DNA from: Rhodocyclaceae bacterium | GTDB taxonomy: Bacteria > Pseudomonadota > Gammaproteobacteria > Burkholderiales > Rhodocyclaceae | DNA: 37,999 nucleotides | Assembly: GCA_004379165.1 (NCBI GenBank) | Contig: NKXK01000015.1 | Span: 1-37,999, forward strand | Reading direction: 5' to 3' | Shown here: one piece after another, positions 10,029 through 19,519 of the stretch | Numbering within the stretch: position 1 is the stretch's first letter | Layout: every line of letters starts with the position of its first letter | Program-made: the position numbers and the translations under genes | The notes under the pieces: generated by a model | Seen by the model: the letters and a program-made list of their open reading frames with translations, nothing else | The model's database searches: none | What the model was told of the DNA's origin: nothing

Positions 10029-11276
10029 ATGGCGCTTCCCTACGAATTGCTGATCGGCTTGCGCTATACGCGCGCCAAACGACGCAACCATTTCATCTCA
10101 TTCATTTCTCTGATTTCGATGCTTGGCATCGGGCTGGGCGTTGCCGCACTGATTGTCGTACTGTCGGTGATGAACGGCTTCCAGAAGGAGTTGCGCACGC
10201 GCATCCTCGGCGTCGCATCGCATATCCAGATCACCGGCATCAACAACGAACTGCCTGACTGGCCACGCATTGCCGCCGAGGCAACGCAGCATCCGGAAGT
10301 GCGGGCGACGGCGCCCTTCGTCCAGTCGCAGGCGATGTTCTCGGTCGATGGTGGTGTCAAGGGCGCGCTGGTACGCGGCATCCTGCCCGATCTCGAAGAC
10401 AAGGTGGCGGATTTCCGCAAGACCATCCAGAGCGGCAGCCTCGACGACCTGCGACCGGGTCAGTTCGGCATCGTGCTTGGCGCCGATCTGGCACGTTCGC
10501 TGCGCGTCTTCACTGGCGACAAGATCACGGTGATCGCGCCGCAGGGCACGGTGACGCCGGCTGGCGTCGTGCCGCGGCTTAAGTCCTTCCGCATCGTCGG
10601 CATCTTCGAGGTCGGGATGTATGAATACGACTCGGGGCTGGCGCTGATTCACCTTGAGGATGCGCAGAAGCTGTACCAGATGGAGGACCGCGTCTCCGGG
10701 GTGCGCCTCAAGCTCGACGATCTGTTCAAGGCGCCGCGGGTGGCGCGCGAGCTGGTGCGCCACATCAATGCCGATGCCTATATCAGCGACTGGACCAAGA
10801 GCCACGCCAATTTCTTCCGCGCCGTGCAGATCGAGAAGACGATGATGTTCATCATCCTGTCGTTGATCGTTGCCGTCGCCGCATTCAATCTGGTGTCGAC
10901 GCTGGTGATGGCGGTGACCGACAAGCAGGCGGACATCGCCATCCTGCGCACGCTCGGCGCGCGGCCCGGTTCGATCATGGCAGTGTTCATGATTCAGGGG
11001 GCGCTGGTCGGCTTCATCGGGCTGGGCATGGGCATCGTCGGCGGGGTGGCGCTGGCGCTGAATATCGACGTGGTCGTGCCGGTGATCCAGAATCTCTTCG
11101 GTGTGCAGTTCCTTTCCAAGGAGGTGTATTACATCTCCGATCTGCCGTCCGACCTGCAGTGGGGCGACGTCTGGGGCGTGACACTGATCGCCTTTTCGCT
11201 GTCGCTGCTGGCGACCATTTATCCGAGCTGGCGCGCCTCACGTGTCAATCCGGCGGAGGCGCTACGCTATGAGTGA
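10029..11276 (+). CDS. lolC: Lipoprotein-releasing ABC transporter permease LolC/LolE family
   Basis: The 415-residue inner-membrane protein extracts mature lipoproteins from the inner membrane for transfer to LolA. It has the LolC/E layout: one helix near residues 23-50 ([32 protein letters not shown]), a long periplasmic domain, and three helices in the last 150 residues, ending PAEALRYE. Only one permease gene is seen next to lolD, so it may serve as a homodimer, as described for the LolF-type systems, or a second permease may lie elsewhere. The stop codon overlaps the lolD start by 8 nt. The ribosome site is poor. It diverges from the RpfE-like gene across about 100 bp. Confidence 0.92.
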   Translation: MALPYELLIGLRYTRAKRRNHFISFISLISMLGIGLGVAALIVVLSVMNGFQKELRTRILGVASHIQITGINNELPDWPRIAAEATQHPEVRATAPFVQSQAMFSVDGGVKGALVRGILPDLEDKVADFRKTIQSGSLDDLRPGQFGIVLGADLARSLRVFTGDKITVIAPQGTVTPAGVVPRLKSFRIVGIFEVGMYEYDSGLALIHLEDAQKLYQMEDRVSGVRLKLDDLFKAPRVARELVRHINADAYISDWTKSHANFFRAVQIEKTMMFIILSLIVAVAAFNLVSTLVMAVTDKQADIAILRTLGARPGSIMAVFMIQGALVGFIGLGMGIVGGVALALNIDVVVPVIQNLFGVQFLSKEVYYISDLPSDLQWGDVWGVTLIAFSLSLLATIYPSWRASRVNPAEALRYE

Positions 11277-11964
11277 TTATGGGCAAAATTCCGTGTTGAC
11301 CGCAGCTGGCGTCGGCAAGGTGTTCCGTGGCGGCGGGCTGGAGGTGCCGGTGCTCGATGCCGTCGATCTCGACGTCAAGGCCGGCGAAACGCTTGCCATC
11401 ATCGGCGCTTCCGGCTCCGGCAAGAGCACGCTGCTGCATCTGCTCGGCGGTCTCGATCAGCCGTCTGCCGGCAAGGTGACGCTGATGGGCCATGACTTCT
11501 CGACGCTGGGGGAGGGCGCACGGGGTGACTGGCGCAACCGTCACCTCGGTTTCGTTTATCAGTTCCACCACCTGCTGCCGGAGTTTTCGGCGCAGGAGAA
11601 CGTGGCCATGCCGCTATTGATCCGCCGCGTCGAGCGTGCCGAGGCGCTGGCGAAGGCGGCGACGACGCTGGATGCGGTCGGGCTCGGCCACCGCCTCGCG
11701 CATCGACCGGGCGAACTCTCCGGCGGCGAGCGGCAGCGAGCGGCGATTGCCCGGGCGCTGGTCAGTGAACCTTCCTGCCTGTTGGCCGATGAACCAACCG
11801 GCAATCTCGATGGTCAGAGCGCCGGCATTGTGTTTGAATTGCTCTTGGCGCGCGTTCGGTCCCAGCGAGCCAGCCTGATCATGGTCACGCATGACCGAAA
11901 TCTGGCAGCGCGGGCAGATCGTATCCTGGCGCTGGATAGCGGTCGCTTGGGTGTTGTGGCTTGA
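11269..11964 (+). CDS. lolD: Lipoprotein-releasing ABC transporter ATP-binding subunit
   Basis: The 231-residue ATPase powers the LolC/E permease. Walker A is GASGSGKST (46-54), the signature LSGGE is at 150-154, and Walker B ends in D174-E175 ([11 protein letters not shown]), followed by the switch His in MVTHD. The chosen start (ATG 11269) overlaps the lolC stop by 8 nt; a longer frame from 11242 has no ribosome site and would overlap lolC more. The first dozen residues ([13 protein letters not shown]) are encoded by an inverted copy of the 31-bp dispersed motif. Confidence 0.95.
   Translation: MSDYGQNSVLTAAGVGKVFRGGGLEVPVLDAVDLDVKAGETLAIIGASGSGKSTLLHLLGGLDQPSAGKVTLMGHDFSTLGEGARGDWRNRHLGFVYQFHHLLPEFSAQENVAMPLLIRRVERAEALAKAATTLDAVGLGHRLAHRPGELSGGERQRAAIARALVSEPSCLLADEPTGNLDGQSAGIVFELLLARVRSQRASLIMVTHDRNLAARADRILALDSGRLGVVA
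11275..11305 (-). repeat. 31-bp dispersed motif, good copy at the start of lolD
   Basis: On the minus strand CTGCGGTCAAC, GGAATT and GCCCATAATC match the motif (23 of 31 against the copy at 6956, 26 of 31 against that at 9466). It begins 6 nt after the lolD start codon and covers codons 3-13. Confidence 0.65.
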
Positions 11965-12035
11965 TTAAATTTGCTATTATTGTAGATATAGTCAAATAAG
12001 CGGGCGGCTATTGCCTGCATGCTGGGAGTGAGATC

Positions 12036-14051
12036 ATGAAGGCATTGTTTGCACCTGCAATCGCGCTGATGAGCCGCCTGCGTTATCGCAACAAATTCCT
12101 GTTGCTCGGCGGCGCCATTGGCGTGGTAATTGTGGTTCTGCTTTATACCGTGTTCGTCAATCTAAGTCGCGACATCAAAGTCGCCGAGGACGAACTGGTC
12201 GGTTTGCGGATGCTCAAGCCGATGAACCGCATGGTGCAGTTCATGCAGCAGCACCGGGGCTTGTCGTCTGGCGTTCTGAACGGTAACGAAGCGATGAAAG
12301 ACAAGCGCGCCGCCAAGGAAAAGGAGCTGGTGGATGCCGTCGCATCAGCGGACGCGGCACTCTCAGCCAAGCTTCGTGAGTTGCCGGCATGGAAGGCGAT
12401 CCGCGATGACTGGGAGGCGATCCGCAAGGACGGGCTGTCGTGGACGCCGCCGGACAATATCAAGCGCCATACGCAGATGATCGACAAGGCACTGGTGTTC
12501 ATGGTCGATATTGCCGATGAAACCCAGCTGACGCTCGACCCGGAAATGAGTACCTACTATTTCATGGATACTGTGGTCAGCAAGATGCCGGCGATGCTCG
12601 AGCCAATGGGCATCACCCGAGCGCGTGGCACCGGTGTGCTGACCAAGAAGGAGCTGGCGCCGCAGATGCGTATCGACATCGCGGCGACGATTGCCCAGAT
12701 GCAGCAGACGATGCGCGCCCAGAACCAGAACCTGGCCAAGGTCATCCGTCATACGCCGGCGCTGGAGAGTGCGCTGAGTGCCCCGACCCGTGAATTCACT
12801 GACGGTGCCGAAAAAATCTTTGCCTTGGTGCGTAATGACATCCTCGGCGAAAAATTCGAGACGCCACCGCAAGAGTATTTTGCGCTAACGACGCAGGTCA
12901 TCGACCTCGGTTACAAGATGATGTTCGAGACGCTGATTCCCCAATTCGAGCAACAACTCGAACTTCGCAAGGCCAATGCCCGCAGCCTGCTGATCATGGA
13001 ATTCGCCTTGGCGGCGCTGGTGATCCTGATCGTCGCCTACCTTGCGGCGGGGTCCTATTTTGCGGTCGTTGGCAGTGTTCAGGTTTTCGAGAACGGCGCT
13101 CGCCAGATGGCTGCTGGTGACTTGACTGCCCGCTTCGATACGCATGGCAGCGACGAATTGCAGGAAGCCGGTCAAAACTTCAATGCCATGGCCGAAGCTT
13201 TCCGCAGTCTGTTGGGACGCGTGCAGTCCGATGTGCAGTCGCTGCGCTCGGCTGCCGAGCAACTGGCGGCTTCCAGCCAGCAGATTTCGGGCAGCACCGG
13301 GTCTCAGAGCGATGCCGCATCGAGCATGGCCGCCTCCGTCGAACAGATGACCGTCGGCGTCGATCATATCGCCAAGAACGCCCAGGATGCCCAGAGTTAC
13401 TCGCAGGAATCCGATGGCCTGGCCGAACGCGGTGGCCACATCGTGCAGGATGTGGTCAATGAAATTCAGGGCATTGCCGCAACCGTCAATCAGTCGGCAG
13501 CTGCCGTCGAGGCATTGGGACGCCAGTCCGACCAGATTTCGGCCATTGTCGGCACAATCAAGGATATTGCCGACCAGACCAACCTGCTGGCACTGAATGC
13601 TGCGATCGAAGCGGCGCGTGCCGGTGAGTCCGGTCGTGGTTTTGCCGTAGTTGCTGACGAAGTGCGCAAGCTGGCCGAACGCACAGCAAAGTCCACGCAG
13701 GAAATCGCCAGCATGATCGAGGCGATCCAGCAGGATACCGGCACCGCGGTTTCCAGCATGAAGCGCGGTGTCGAGCGGGTGGCGAGTGGTGTCGAGCAGG
13801 CCAATGCAGCCGGCGCGGCAATCGCTCAGGTGCAGATGCAGGCACGGCAGGTGGTCGAGGCGGTTTCCGAGATTTCGGTGGCGCTGCGCGAACAGGCCAC
13901 GGCCAGTACCGAGATCGCCCAGAACGTCGAGCGCATCGCCCAGATGGCCGAGGAAAACAACGCGGCTGCCGGTGGCAATGCGATGACTGCCAACAAGCTG
14001 CGGCAGATGGCGGAAACGCTCAGCACCGAGGTGGGGCGCTTCCGTACCTGA
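12036..14051 (+). CDS. Methyl-accepting chemotaxis protein
   Basis: The 671-residue transmembrane chemoreceptor has a first membrane helix at 21-41, a large periplasmic helical domain (about 42-317), a second helix at about 318-345, a HAMP domain ([13 protein letters not shown]) and a cytoplasmic signalling rod. The conserved hairpin tip ([20 protein letters not shown]) is near residue 509. The periplasmic domain contains [13 protein letters not shown] at 71-83, which resembles the QxERG motif of helical nitrate/nitrite (NIT-type) sensors; the ligand is otherwise unknown. There is no C-terminal CheR-docking pentapeptide (it ends EVGRFRT). Ribosome site GGGAGTGAG precedes the ATG. No other chemotaxis genes are adjacent. 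Receptor function is confident; the ligand is not. Confidence 0.95.
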   Translation: MKALFAPAIALMSRLRYRNKFLLLGGAIGVVIVVLLYTVFVNLSRDIKVAEDELVGLRMLKPMNRMVQFMQQHRGLSSGVLNGNEAMKDKRAAKEKELVDAVASADAALSAKLRELPAWKAIRDDWEAIRKDGLSWTPPDNIKRHTQMIDKALVFMVDIADETQLTLDPEMSTYYFMDTVVSKMPAMLEPMGITRARGTGVLTKKELAPQMRIDIAATIAQMQQTMRAQNQNLAKVIRHTPALESALSAPTREFTDGAEKIFALVRNDILGEKFETPPQEYFALTTQVIDLGYKMMFETLIPQFEQQLELRKANARSLLIMEFALAALVILIVAYLAAGSYFAVVGSVQVFENGARQMAAGDLTARFDTHGSDELQEAGQNFNAMAEAFRSLLGRVQSDVQSLRSAAEQLAASSQQISGSTGSQSDAASSMAASVEQMTVGVDHIAKNAQDAQSYSQESDGLAERGGHIVQDVVNEIQGIAATVNQSAAAVEALGRQSDQISAIVGTIKDIADQTNLLALNAAIEAARAGESGRGFAVVADEVRKLAERTAKSTQEIASMIEAIQQDTGTAVSSMKRGVERVASGVEQANAAGAAIAQVQMQARQVVEAVSEISVALREQATASTEIAQNVERIAQMAEENNAAAGGNAMTANKLRQMAETLSTEVGRFRT

Positions 14052-14090
14052 GCGCCTGCGGCCTCAGGCTGCCCTACCTCTGCGTCTTCC

Positions 14091-14624
14091 TCAGATCGAT
14101 CCGCGCCGGCGTCGCCAAGCGCGGATCAGATAGATTCGCCAGGCAGCTTTGGTCATGAGATAGCCGGCAATGGCCAGGCCAGTGGCCAGCACAATCAGCC
14201 CGACGCCCAGCGGCATGGCGGCACTGAGCATCCACGCCTGCATCGCTTCCGTCCAGCCGACAAAGGCCGTGGCGCTGAATTCCGGCGGTGCGACAAAATT
14301 GCCGTGATCGGCCGTCAGCCCGCGCCCGATCTGGTAGGCGATGACGTAGAGCGGCACGATGGTGAACGGGTTGGTATAGAGCGTCGTGAACAGGGCCAGC
14401 GGCAGGTTCACGCGAAATATAAATGCGCAGATTGCCGCGCCGATCATTTGCAGCGGCCCCGGAATCAGGCCGCAGAATAGCCCGGCGGCAACTGCACCCG
14501 CAGCCGAGTGGCGATTCAGGTGCCAAAGTCGCGGGTGCAGCAGGGAGCCGGCAAAGGGGCGCAGCCACGGGTTGCGGCGGATCGTTTCCGGATCAGGCAG
14601 GTATTTCTTGAGGGTGCGGCGCAT
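14091..14624 (-). CDS. DUF2062 family membrane protein
   Basis: The 177-residue protein begins MRRTLKKYLPDPETIRRNP and contains the DUF2062 pattern AAGAVAAGLFCGLIPGPLQM followed by NLPLALFTTLYTNPFT. It has three to four membrane helices and a basic C-terminus (RAWRRRRGSI). Function is unknown for the family, which is common in Proteobacteria. The ATG at 14624 has AAGGA about 10 nt upstream. The frame stays open upstream to 15029, but that part overlaps comEC on the other strand and lacks family similarity. It shares a 120-bp divergent promoter region with comEC. Confidence 0.85.
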   Translation of the reverse strand: MRRTLKKYLPDPETIRRNPWLRPFAGSLLHPRLWHLNRHSAAGAVAAGLFCGLIPGPLQMIGAAICAFIFRVNLPLALFTTLYTNPFTIVPLYVIAYQIGRGLTADHGNFVAPPEFSATAFVGWTEAMQAWMLSAAMPLGVGLIVLATGLAIAGYLMTKAAWRIYLIRAWRRRRGSI

Positions 14625-14744
14625 GCGCGGATTATCCTTGAAACGGCCGGTCAGGTAGCGATACTCGGCTTTCGGCTCACCGCCGATTGACCGGGCAGGG
14701 CGCGGGCAGTTCCGCGGGATGGTGCGGCGCCTTATCATGCCGGC

Positions 14745-17075
14745 ATGCGATTCAATATCCTGGCTTTTGCTGCCGGCATTCTTTTTGTCCAGTTGCAGCC
14801 GGCGCTGCCGGATTGGGGCTGGGCGCTGGCGGCGGGCCTGCTCTGTCTGTTTCTCCGTTTTCTTCCTCAGCCCGAGCGGCTGCGGCGCGGGCTGGCGGTT
14901 GTTGCCTGTCTCGCAGTCGGGGTGGCTTGGGCGGCGTGGCGGGCCGATGTCCGGCTCGCGGACGAATTGCCGTTGGCCCTGGAGGGGCAGGATCTGCAAC
15001 TGACCGGTGTGATTGCCGCCTTGCCGCAACCGTTAACTCAAGGCAGCCGCTTCGAATTTGTCATTAATTCTGCGTTGACCGCAGATGGCAAGGCGGTGCG
15101 TGTTCCGTCGCGGGTGATGCTGTCCTGGTATGCCGGTCGCCGCGACGATGCGGCGGGCGCCGTGCCGGCCTTGCGCCCGGGCGAAGTCTGGCAGTTGACC
15201 GCACGATTGCGCCGGCCCCATGGCAATGCCAATCCCGGCGGTTTCGACTATGAAGCCTGGCTGCTGGAGCGTGATATCCGTGCGACCGGTTATATCAGGG
15301 CAGCACCGGCCGCGCGCATCGGAGAATCCCGGTGGCCGCCTTTGCTCGTTTTCGAGCGCCTGCGAGACAATCTGCGTCGCGGCATGGAGGCACGGCTTCC
15401 GGAAGCGGACTATCCCTTCGCCGGCGTACTGGTCGCACTAGCCATCGGCGACCAGAGAGCGATTCCTAATGATCTGTGGACGACCTTCAACCGGACCGGA
15501 GTTACGCATCTCGTCAGCATCTCAGGTTTGCATGTCACGATGGTGGCGGCGCTCGCTGGCGGCTTGGCCGGAGCGCTCTGGCGCCGGCGACCGGCGCTGG
15601 TCCTGCGCTTGCCTGCGCAGAAAGCGGCGGTCATCGTTGCCTGCCTGACCGCGCTGATTTATGCGCTCCTTGCCGGCTTTGCCGTGCCGGCGCAGCGGAC
15701 CTGCTACATGCTGCTGGTGGCCGCCCTGGCCCTGATTTCGTCGAGGCGGGTGGCGGCCAGCCGGATTCTGGCGCTGGCCTTGCTGGCCGTGCTGCTGATT
15801 GACCCGTGGGCGGTCCTGGCGGCGGGGTTCTGGTTATCCTTCGGCGCCGTGGCGGCCTTGCTCTATGTCGGTAGCGCCCGCATCGCGCCGGGCTCGGATT
15901 GGTCGAGTCGCCTGCGCGGCTGGGGACTGGTGCAATGGACGGCGACGCTGGCGTCGTTGCCGGTCTTGCTGCTGGTGTTCCAGCAGTTCTCGCTGGTCTC
16001 GCCGCTGGCCAATGCCCTGGCGATTCCGCTGGTCAGCTTTGTCGTCACGCCGCTGGCTTTGCTCGGGGCCGTGCTCCCATGGTGGCCGGTGCTGGCGCTG
16101 GCACATGCAGTGTTTTCCGGTTTGATGGAATTCCTCGTCTGGTGTGCAGGCTGGCCTTTGTGGCAGGCGTCGGCGGCGCCATTGTGGGCGGTATTGCTCG
16201 CCGCAGGCGGCGTCGGTCTGGCGCTGTTGCCACGCGGTGTCCCCGGGCGGGCGGTGGGTCTGGTGTTGCTGCTGCCCTTGTTGTTCTGGCCGGCACCCCG
16301 GCCGCCGGAGGGTGTGGCGGAAGTTACCGTCCTCGATGTCGGGCAGGGGTTGGCGACGGTGGTCCAGACCGCACGCCATACGCTGGTTTACGATCCGGGG
16401 CCGTTGTACAGCGCCGAGTCCGATGCCGGTCAGCGGGTGGTGGTGCCCTATCTGCGCTGGCTGGGTGTCAATACGCTGGACATGCTGGTGGTGACGCATC
16501 GTGACAGCGACCACGCCGGCGGTGCATCCTCTGTGCTGGCGGCGATGCCGGTGGCGGACGTTCGCTCGCCGGTGGCCGAATTCCGTGGTGCTCCCTGTCT
16601 CGCCGGGCAGCGCTGGCAGTGGGATGGCGTCGAGTTCGCCTTTTTGCATCCGGCGCGCGCGGCCGATGCCGGCGAGACGGCGGGCAATCATTTTTCCTGT
16701 GTGCTGCGCATCGCGAGTGCCGGGCAGCGGATGCTGCTGACCTCGGATATCGAGGCGGTCGATGAGGCCGAGATGCTCGCACGTGACGCCGACGCTTTGC
16801 GCGCCGAGGTGCTGCTGGTGCCGCATCATGGTTCGCGGACCTCGTCATCGCTGGCTTTCGTCAAGGCGGTGGCGGCTAAAGAGGTGATATTTCCGGTGGG
16901 CTATCGCAATCGCTTCGGTCATCCCAAGGCCGAGGTCGTTGAGCGTCACCTGGCGCAAGGCAGCCGCCTGTGGCGTAGCGACCGGGATGGGGCGGTCATG
17001 GTGCGCCTGGCGCCGGACGGGATCGATATGCAGGTGCAACGGCAAGTCGTGCGGCGTTACTGGCATGGCCGCTGA
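14745..17075 (+). CDS. comEC: DNA internalisation competence protein ComEC/Rec2
   Basis: The 776-residue inner-membrane channel carries transforming single-stranded DNA into the cytoplasm. Three parts are visible: an N-terminal membrane and OB-like region (about 1-190, DUF4131), the competence domain with THLVSISGLHVTMVAA (about 255-270) and many helices to about 520, and a C-terminal metallo-beta-lactamase-like domain beginning LDVGQGL, with the metal motif HRDSDH at His585 and VPHHGSRTSSS after it. All key motifs look intact. The ribosome site is poor; ATG 14745 gives the usual hydrophobic N-terminus. A copy of the 31-bp motif lies 25 nt after the stop and a weak copy lies inside the gene. 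Other competence genes are not in the window. Confidence 0.95.
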   Translation: MRFNILAFAAGILFVQLQPALPDWGWALAAGLLCLFLRFLPQPERLRRGLAVVACLAVGVAWAAWRADVRLADELPLALEGQDLQLTGVIAALPQPLTQGSRFEFVINSALTADGKAVRVPSRVMLSWYAGRRDDAAGAVPALRPGEVWQLTARLRRPHGNANPGGFDYEAWLLERDIRATGYIRAAPAARIGESRWPPLLVFERLRDNLRRGMEARLPEADYPFAGVLVALAIGDQRAIPNDLWTTFNRTGVTHLVSISGLHVTMVAALAGGLAGALWRRRPALVLRLPAQKAAVIVACLTALIYALLAGFAVPAQRTCYMLLVAALALISSRRVAASRILALALLAVLLIDPWAVLAAGFWLSFGAVAALLYVGSARIAPGSDWSSRLRGWGLVQWTATLASLPVLLLVFQQFSLVSPLANALAIPLVSFVVTPLALLGAVLPWWPVLALAHAVFSGLMEFLVWCAGWPLWQASAAPLWAVLLAAGGVGLALLPRGVPGRAVGLVLLLPLLFWPAPRPPEGVAEVTVLDVGQGLATVVQTARHTLVYDPGPLYSAESDAGQRVVVPYLRWLGVNTLDMLVVTHRDSDHAGGASSVLAAMPVADVRSPVAEFRGAPCLAGQRWQWDGVEFAFLHPARAADAGETAGNHFSCVLRIASAGQRMLLTSDIEAVDEAEMLARDADALRAEVLLVPHHGSRTSSSLAFVKAVAAKEVIFPVGYRNRFGHPKAEVVERHLAQGSRLWRSDRDGAVMVRLAPDGIDMQVQRQVVRRYWHGR
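15054..15084 (-). repeat. 31-bp dispersed motif, weak copy inside comEC
   Basis: On the minus strand CTGCGGTCAAC and an AGAATT tract match; the second half is degraded (about 22 of 31 against the lolD copy). It encodes NSALTADG, the same peptide frame as the weak copy in nifJ (FSALTADS) and the copy in lolD (NSVLTAAG). Confidence 0.35.
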
Positions 17076-17100
17076 ATGACACCTTGAGTAATGGCCGCGT

Positions 17101-17131
17101 CTGCGGTGGACCCGAAAATGGGGCAAAAATC
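17101..17131 (+). repeat. 31-bp dispersed motif, intergenic copy after comEC
   Basis: A full-length copy: CTGCGGTGGACCCG, then AAAA and GCAAAAATC. It starts 26 nt after the comEC stop and ends 40 nt before the hydrolase start. It matches the copy at 6956 at 23 of 31 positions without a gap. Confidence 0.75.
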
Positions 17132-17171
17132 GATAAAGCCCGGTGGTACAGTCTGGGCGAGGAGGAAGGAT

Positions 17172-18026
17172 ATGCAATTCAAGACACGTAATGTGCACTG
17201 CATCAGCCCGTCCGGGCTGCACCGGATGGCGTATACCGAATGGGGCAGCCGCGACAACCCGCGGGTACTGGTCTGCGTGCATGGCCTGACACGCAATGGC
17301 CGCGATTTCGACGCGCTGGCCGAGGCGCTGTCCGGCCACTACCGGGTGATCTGCCCCGATGTTGTCGGGCGCGGTGTCAGCGGGCGTTTGCGCGATCCGG
17401 CCGGCTACGGCATCCCGCAGTACGTCGCCGACATGGTGACGCTGATTGCCCGGCTGGAAGTCGAGTCGGTGGACTGGGTTGGTACCTCGATGGGCGGGTT
17501 GATTGGCATGGCGCTGGCAGCGCAGCCGGGGACGCCGATACGCAAGCTGGTGCTCAACGACGTCGGTCCGCTGATCACCGTCGAATCCCTGCAGCGCATC
17601 GCCAGCTACGTCGGCACCGATCCGACCTGGGGCAATTTCGATGAGGCGCTAGCCTACGTCAAGCTGATCAGTGCGCCCTTCGGTGCGTTGACCGAGGCGC
17701 AGTGGCTGCAACTGACCGAAACCAGCGTCGCCCAGCGCGGCGACGGCCGTTGGGGTTTCCGTTACGACCCGGCGATCGCGACGCCGTTCAAGGCCGCTTT
17801 CGTCGATAAGGACATCGACCTGTGGCCGGTGTATGAAGCCATTGCTTGCCCGACGCTGGTGATCCGCGGTGCCGAGTCCGATCTGCTGACCCGCGATACC
17901 TGGCAGGCCATGGGCAGCCGCGGTCCACGCGGAAAACTGGCCGAAATCGCCGGCGTCGGCCATGCACCGATGTTCCAGTCGGCAGACCAGATCGACATCG
18001 TCCGCGATTTCCTGTTGGCCGCATGA
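17172..18026 (+). CDS. Alpha/beta-fold hydrolase
   Basis: The 284-residue cytoplasmic hydrolase has a complete catalytic triad: Ser106 in GTSMGG, Asp237 in GAESDLL and His264 in GVGHAPMF. The oxyanion region is VHGLTRNGRDFD. The ATG at 17172 directly follows a strong GGAGGAAGGA ribosome site; the longer open frame from 17091 includes the 31-bp motif and is rejected. Its stop overlaps the next gene's start (ATGA), so the two hydrolases are co-translated. The substrate cannot be told from sequence; ester or carbon-carbon hydrolysis are both possible. Confidence 0.92.
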   Translation: MQFKTRNVHCISPSGLHRMAYTEWGSRDNPRVLVCVHGLTRNGRDFDALAEALSGHYRVICPDVVGRGVSGRLRDPAGYGIPQYVADMVTLIARLEVESVDWVGTSMGGLIGMALAAQPGTPIRKLVLNDVGPLITVESLQRIASYVGTDPTWGNFDEALAYVKLISAPFGALTEAQWLQLTETSVAQRGDGRWGFRYDPAIATPFKAAFVDKDIDLWPVYEAIACPTLVIRGAESDLLTRDTWQAMGSRGPRGKLAEIAGVGHAPMFQSADQIDIVRDFLLAA

Positions 18027-18790
18027 AGCACCTTACTGTTGAGGGTTTGCGCCTCGAATACCGCGATATTGCCGCCACCGACGCCAACAGGCCGACGCTG
18101 GTGCTGCTGCATGAAGGCCTGGGTTGTGTCGCCATGTGGCGCGATTTTCCGCAAAAGCTGGCGGTGGCCACGGGTTGCCGAACCGTCGTCTTTTCCCGCG
18201 CCGGTTATGGCCATTCTGATGCCTATATCGAGCCGCGCACGCCGCGCTACATGCATCACGAAGGCGAGGTGATGTTGCCGGCTTTTCTTGATGCGCTGGG
18301 CATCGAGCGGCCCGTGCTGGTCGGCCACAGCGATGGCGGCAGCATTGCGCTGATCTTTGCCGGCGCCTTTCCGCAGCGGCCGCTGGGCGTCGCAGTGATG
18401 GCGCCGCACGAGTTTGTCGAGGAGGAAACCCTGGCTGGCATTCGCGCTGCCCGCGAATTCTGGGCGAACAGCGACTGGCCGCAGAAGCTGGCGCGTTACC
18501 ACCAAGACGCCCCGCGGGTATTTAGCGACTGGAACGACAGCTGGCTGTCGCCGGCCTTCCGCGACTGGAACATCGAAGCCTGCCTGCCGCGCATCGCCTG
18601 TCCGGTGCTGGCCTTGCAAGGCGAGGACGACGAGTACGCGACCATGCGCCAGATCGAGGTGATCGGCGAGGTTGTGCCAGGGGCGGAAGTCCTCAAGCTG
18701 CCCGACTGCGGCCACTCGCCGCAGCGTGATCAGGAAGCGGCGGTGCTGACGGCGCTGGCGGCCTTCGTGAGTCGCTGCAGCGGGTCCTGA
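18023..18790 (+). CDS. Second alpha/beta-fold hydrolase
   Basis: The 255-residue protein has the triad Ser103 (GHSDGG), Asp202 or Asp203 (GEDDEYAT) and His231 (CGHSPQRD). The N-terminal VLLHEGLGCVAMWRDFP and FSRAGYGHSD patterns match a proteobacterial alpha/beta hydrolase group whose substrate I do not know. It starts in the ATGA overlap with the upstream hydrolase, and its 3' end overlaps the convergent mtfA coding region by 61 bp. The two adjacent hydrolases differ enough in sequence that they are not a recent tandem copy. Confidence 0.9.
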   Translation: MKHLTVEGLRLEYRDIAATDANRPTLVLLHEGLGCVAMWRDFPQKLAVATGCRTVVFSRAGYGHSDAYIEPRTPRYMHHEGEVMLPAFLDALGIERPVLVGHSDGGSIALIFAGAFPQRPLGVAVMAPHEFVEEETLAGIRAAREFWANSDWPQKLARYHQDAPRVFSDWNDSWLSPAFRDWNIEACLPRIACPVLALQGEDDEYATMRQIEVIGEVVPGAEVLKLPDCGHSPQRDQEAAVLTALAAFVSRCSGS

Positions 18791-19518
18791 CGGTAGTAGC
18801 GGCGGAACAGGTCGTAAAGCGCCGGGTATTCGCCGGCGACGACCTGCGGTGTGAGGAAGAAGACCTCGGAGATCACCGCGAAGAACTCGCTGTGGTCCTG
18901 GCTGGCGTAGGGGTCGATGAGAGTTTCCTCGTCGGCATCGACGCGCCGGCAGAAGTCCTCGAAGGCGGCATCGAAGATGGCGATCCAGCCGTCTTCGTCG
19001 AGGCCGGAATGCAGCGCCGGGATGCCGTCGGCCTCGCCGTTGAGCATGTCCAGCTTGTGCGCGAACTCGTGGATGACCACGTTGTAGCCGGCAGTTTCGG
19101 CCTGGCCGGCGAGTTGTACGTCGTGCCACGAGATGACCAGTGGCCCGCCTTCCCAGGCTTCGCCGGAGAGCACGTCGTCGTATTCGTGCACGATGCCATC
19201 TTCGTCCTCGATGCGGCGCTGGACGATGAATTCGTCGGGGTAAACGACGATGCCGACCCAGCCGCGATAGGCCGATAGCCCGAGTTCGAGCACCGGCAGG
19301 CAGCCCTGGACGGCGATCGAGACGCAGATTTCGTCGCTCAGCGTCAGGCCGCCGGCGGCGGAGAATTCCTTTTCGGCGAGGAATTGCTCGGTCAGCGATT
19401 TCAGGCGTTTTTCCGCGTCGACCGTAAGTCCCGCCAGAAAGTGCAGACCGGCGAGGGTGGCTTGCCACAATGCCGGATCTATCTCCGGTGCTTGCGCCCG
19501 CCGAAACCAGCCGAACAT
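18730..19518 (-). CDS. mtfA: M90-family zinc metallopeptidase MtfA
   Basis: The 262-residue protein matches the MtfA (Mlc titration factor A, YeeI) family. In E. coli it is a cytosolic peptidase that binds the glucose repressor Mlc and so affects ptsG expression. The zinc motif HEFAHKLD has ligands His150 and His154 with catalytic Glu151; a distal glutamate lies in the SEFFAVISEVFF segment. Residues GWVGIVVYPDEF and GEAWEGGPLVISWHDV are typical. It starts 1 nt after the stop of the upstream EamA gene, so the two form an operon. Its last 61 bp overlap the end of the convergent hydrolase gene. Whether this organism has Mlc cannot be judged here. Confidence 0.92.
   Translation of the reverse strand: MFGWFRRAQAPEIDPALWQATLAGLHFLAGLTVDAEKRLKSLTEQFLAEKEFSAAGGLTLSDEICVSIAVQGCLPVLELGLSAYRGWVGIVVYPDEFIVQRRIEDEDGIVHEYDDVLSGEAWEGGPLVISWHDVQLAGQAETAGYNVVIHEFAHKLDMLNGEADGIPALHSGLDEDGWIAIFDAAFEDFCRRVDADEETLIDPYASQDHSEFFAVISEVFFLTPQVVAGEYPALYDLFRRYYRQDPLQRLTKAASAVSTAAS
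19397..19427 (-). repeat. 31-bp dispersed motif, uncertain copy inside mtfA
   Basis: On the minus strand ACGGTCGAC, GCGGAAAAA and GAAATC fit the motif at about 25 of 31 consensus positions, in the same frame (VDAEKRLKS) as the copies in nifJ and the RpfE-like gene. The TGCGGT core is altered and the peptide is plausible for MtfA anyway, so chance is not excluded. Confidence 0.3.
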
Positions 19519-19519
19519 C

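Noticed and set aside
14625..15029. Longer form of the DUF2062 protein overlapping comEC
   Set aside because: The upstream part is antisense to comEC, lacks a ribosome site and has low-complexity Gln/Arg content typical of a shadow frame.
15186..15216. TTGACCGCAC in comEC as another motif copy
   Set aside because: Only the ten-base core matches on the minus strand; neither A-tract is present.
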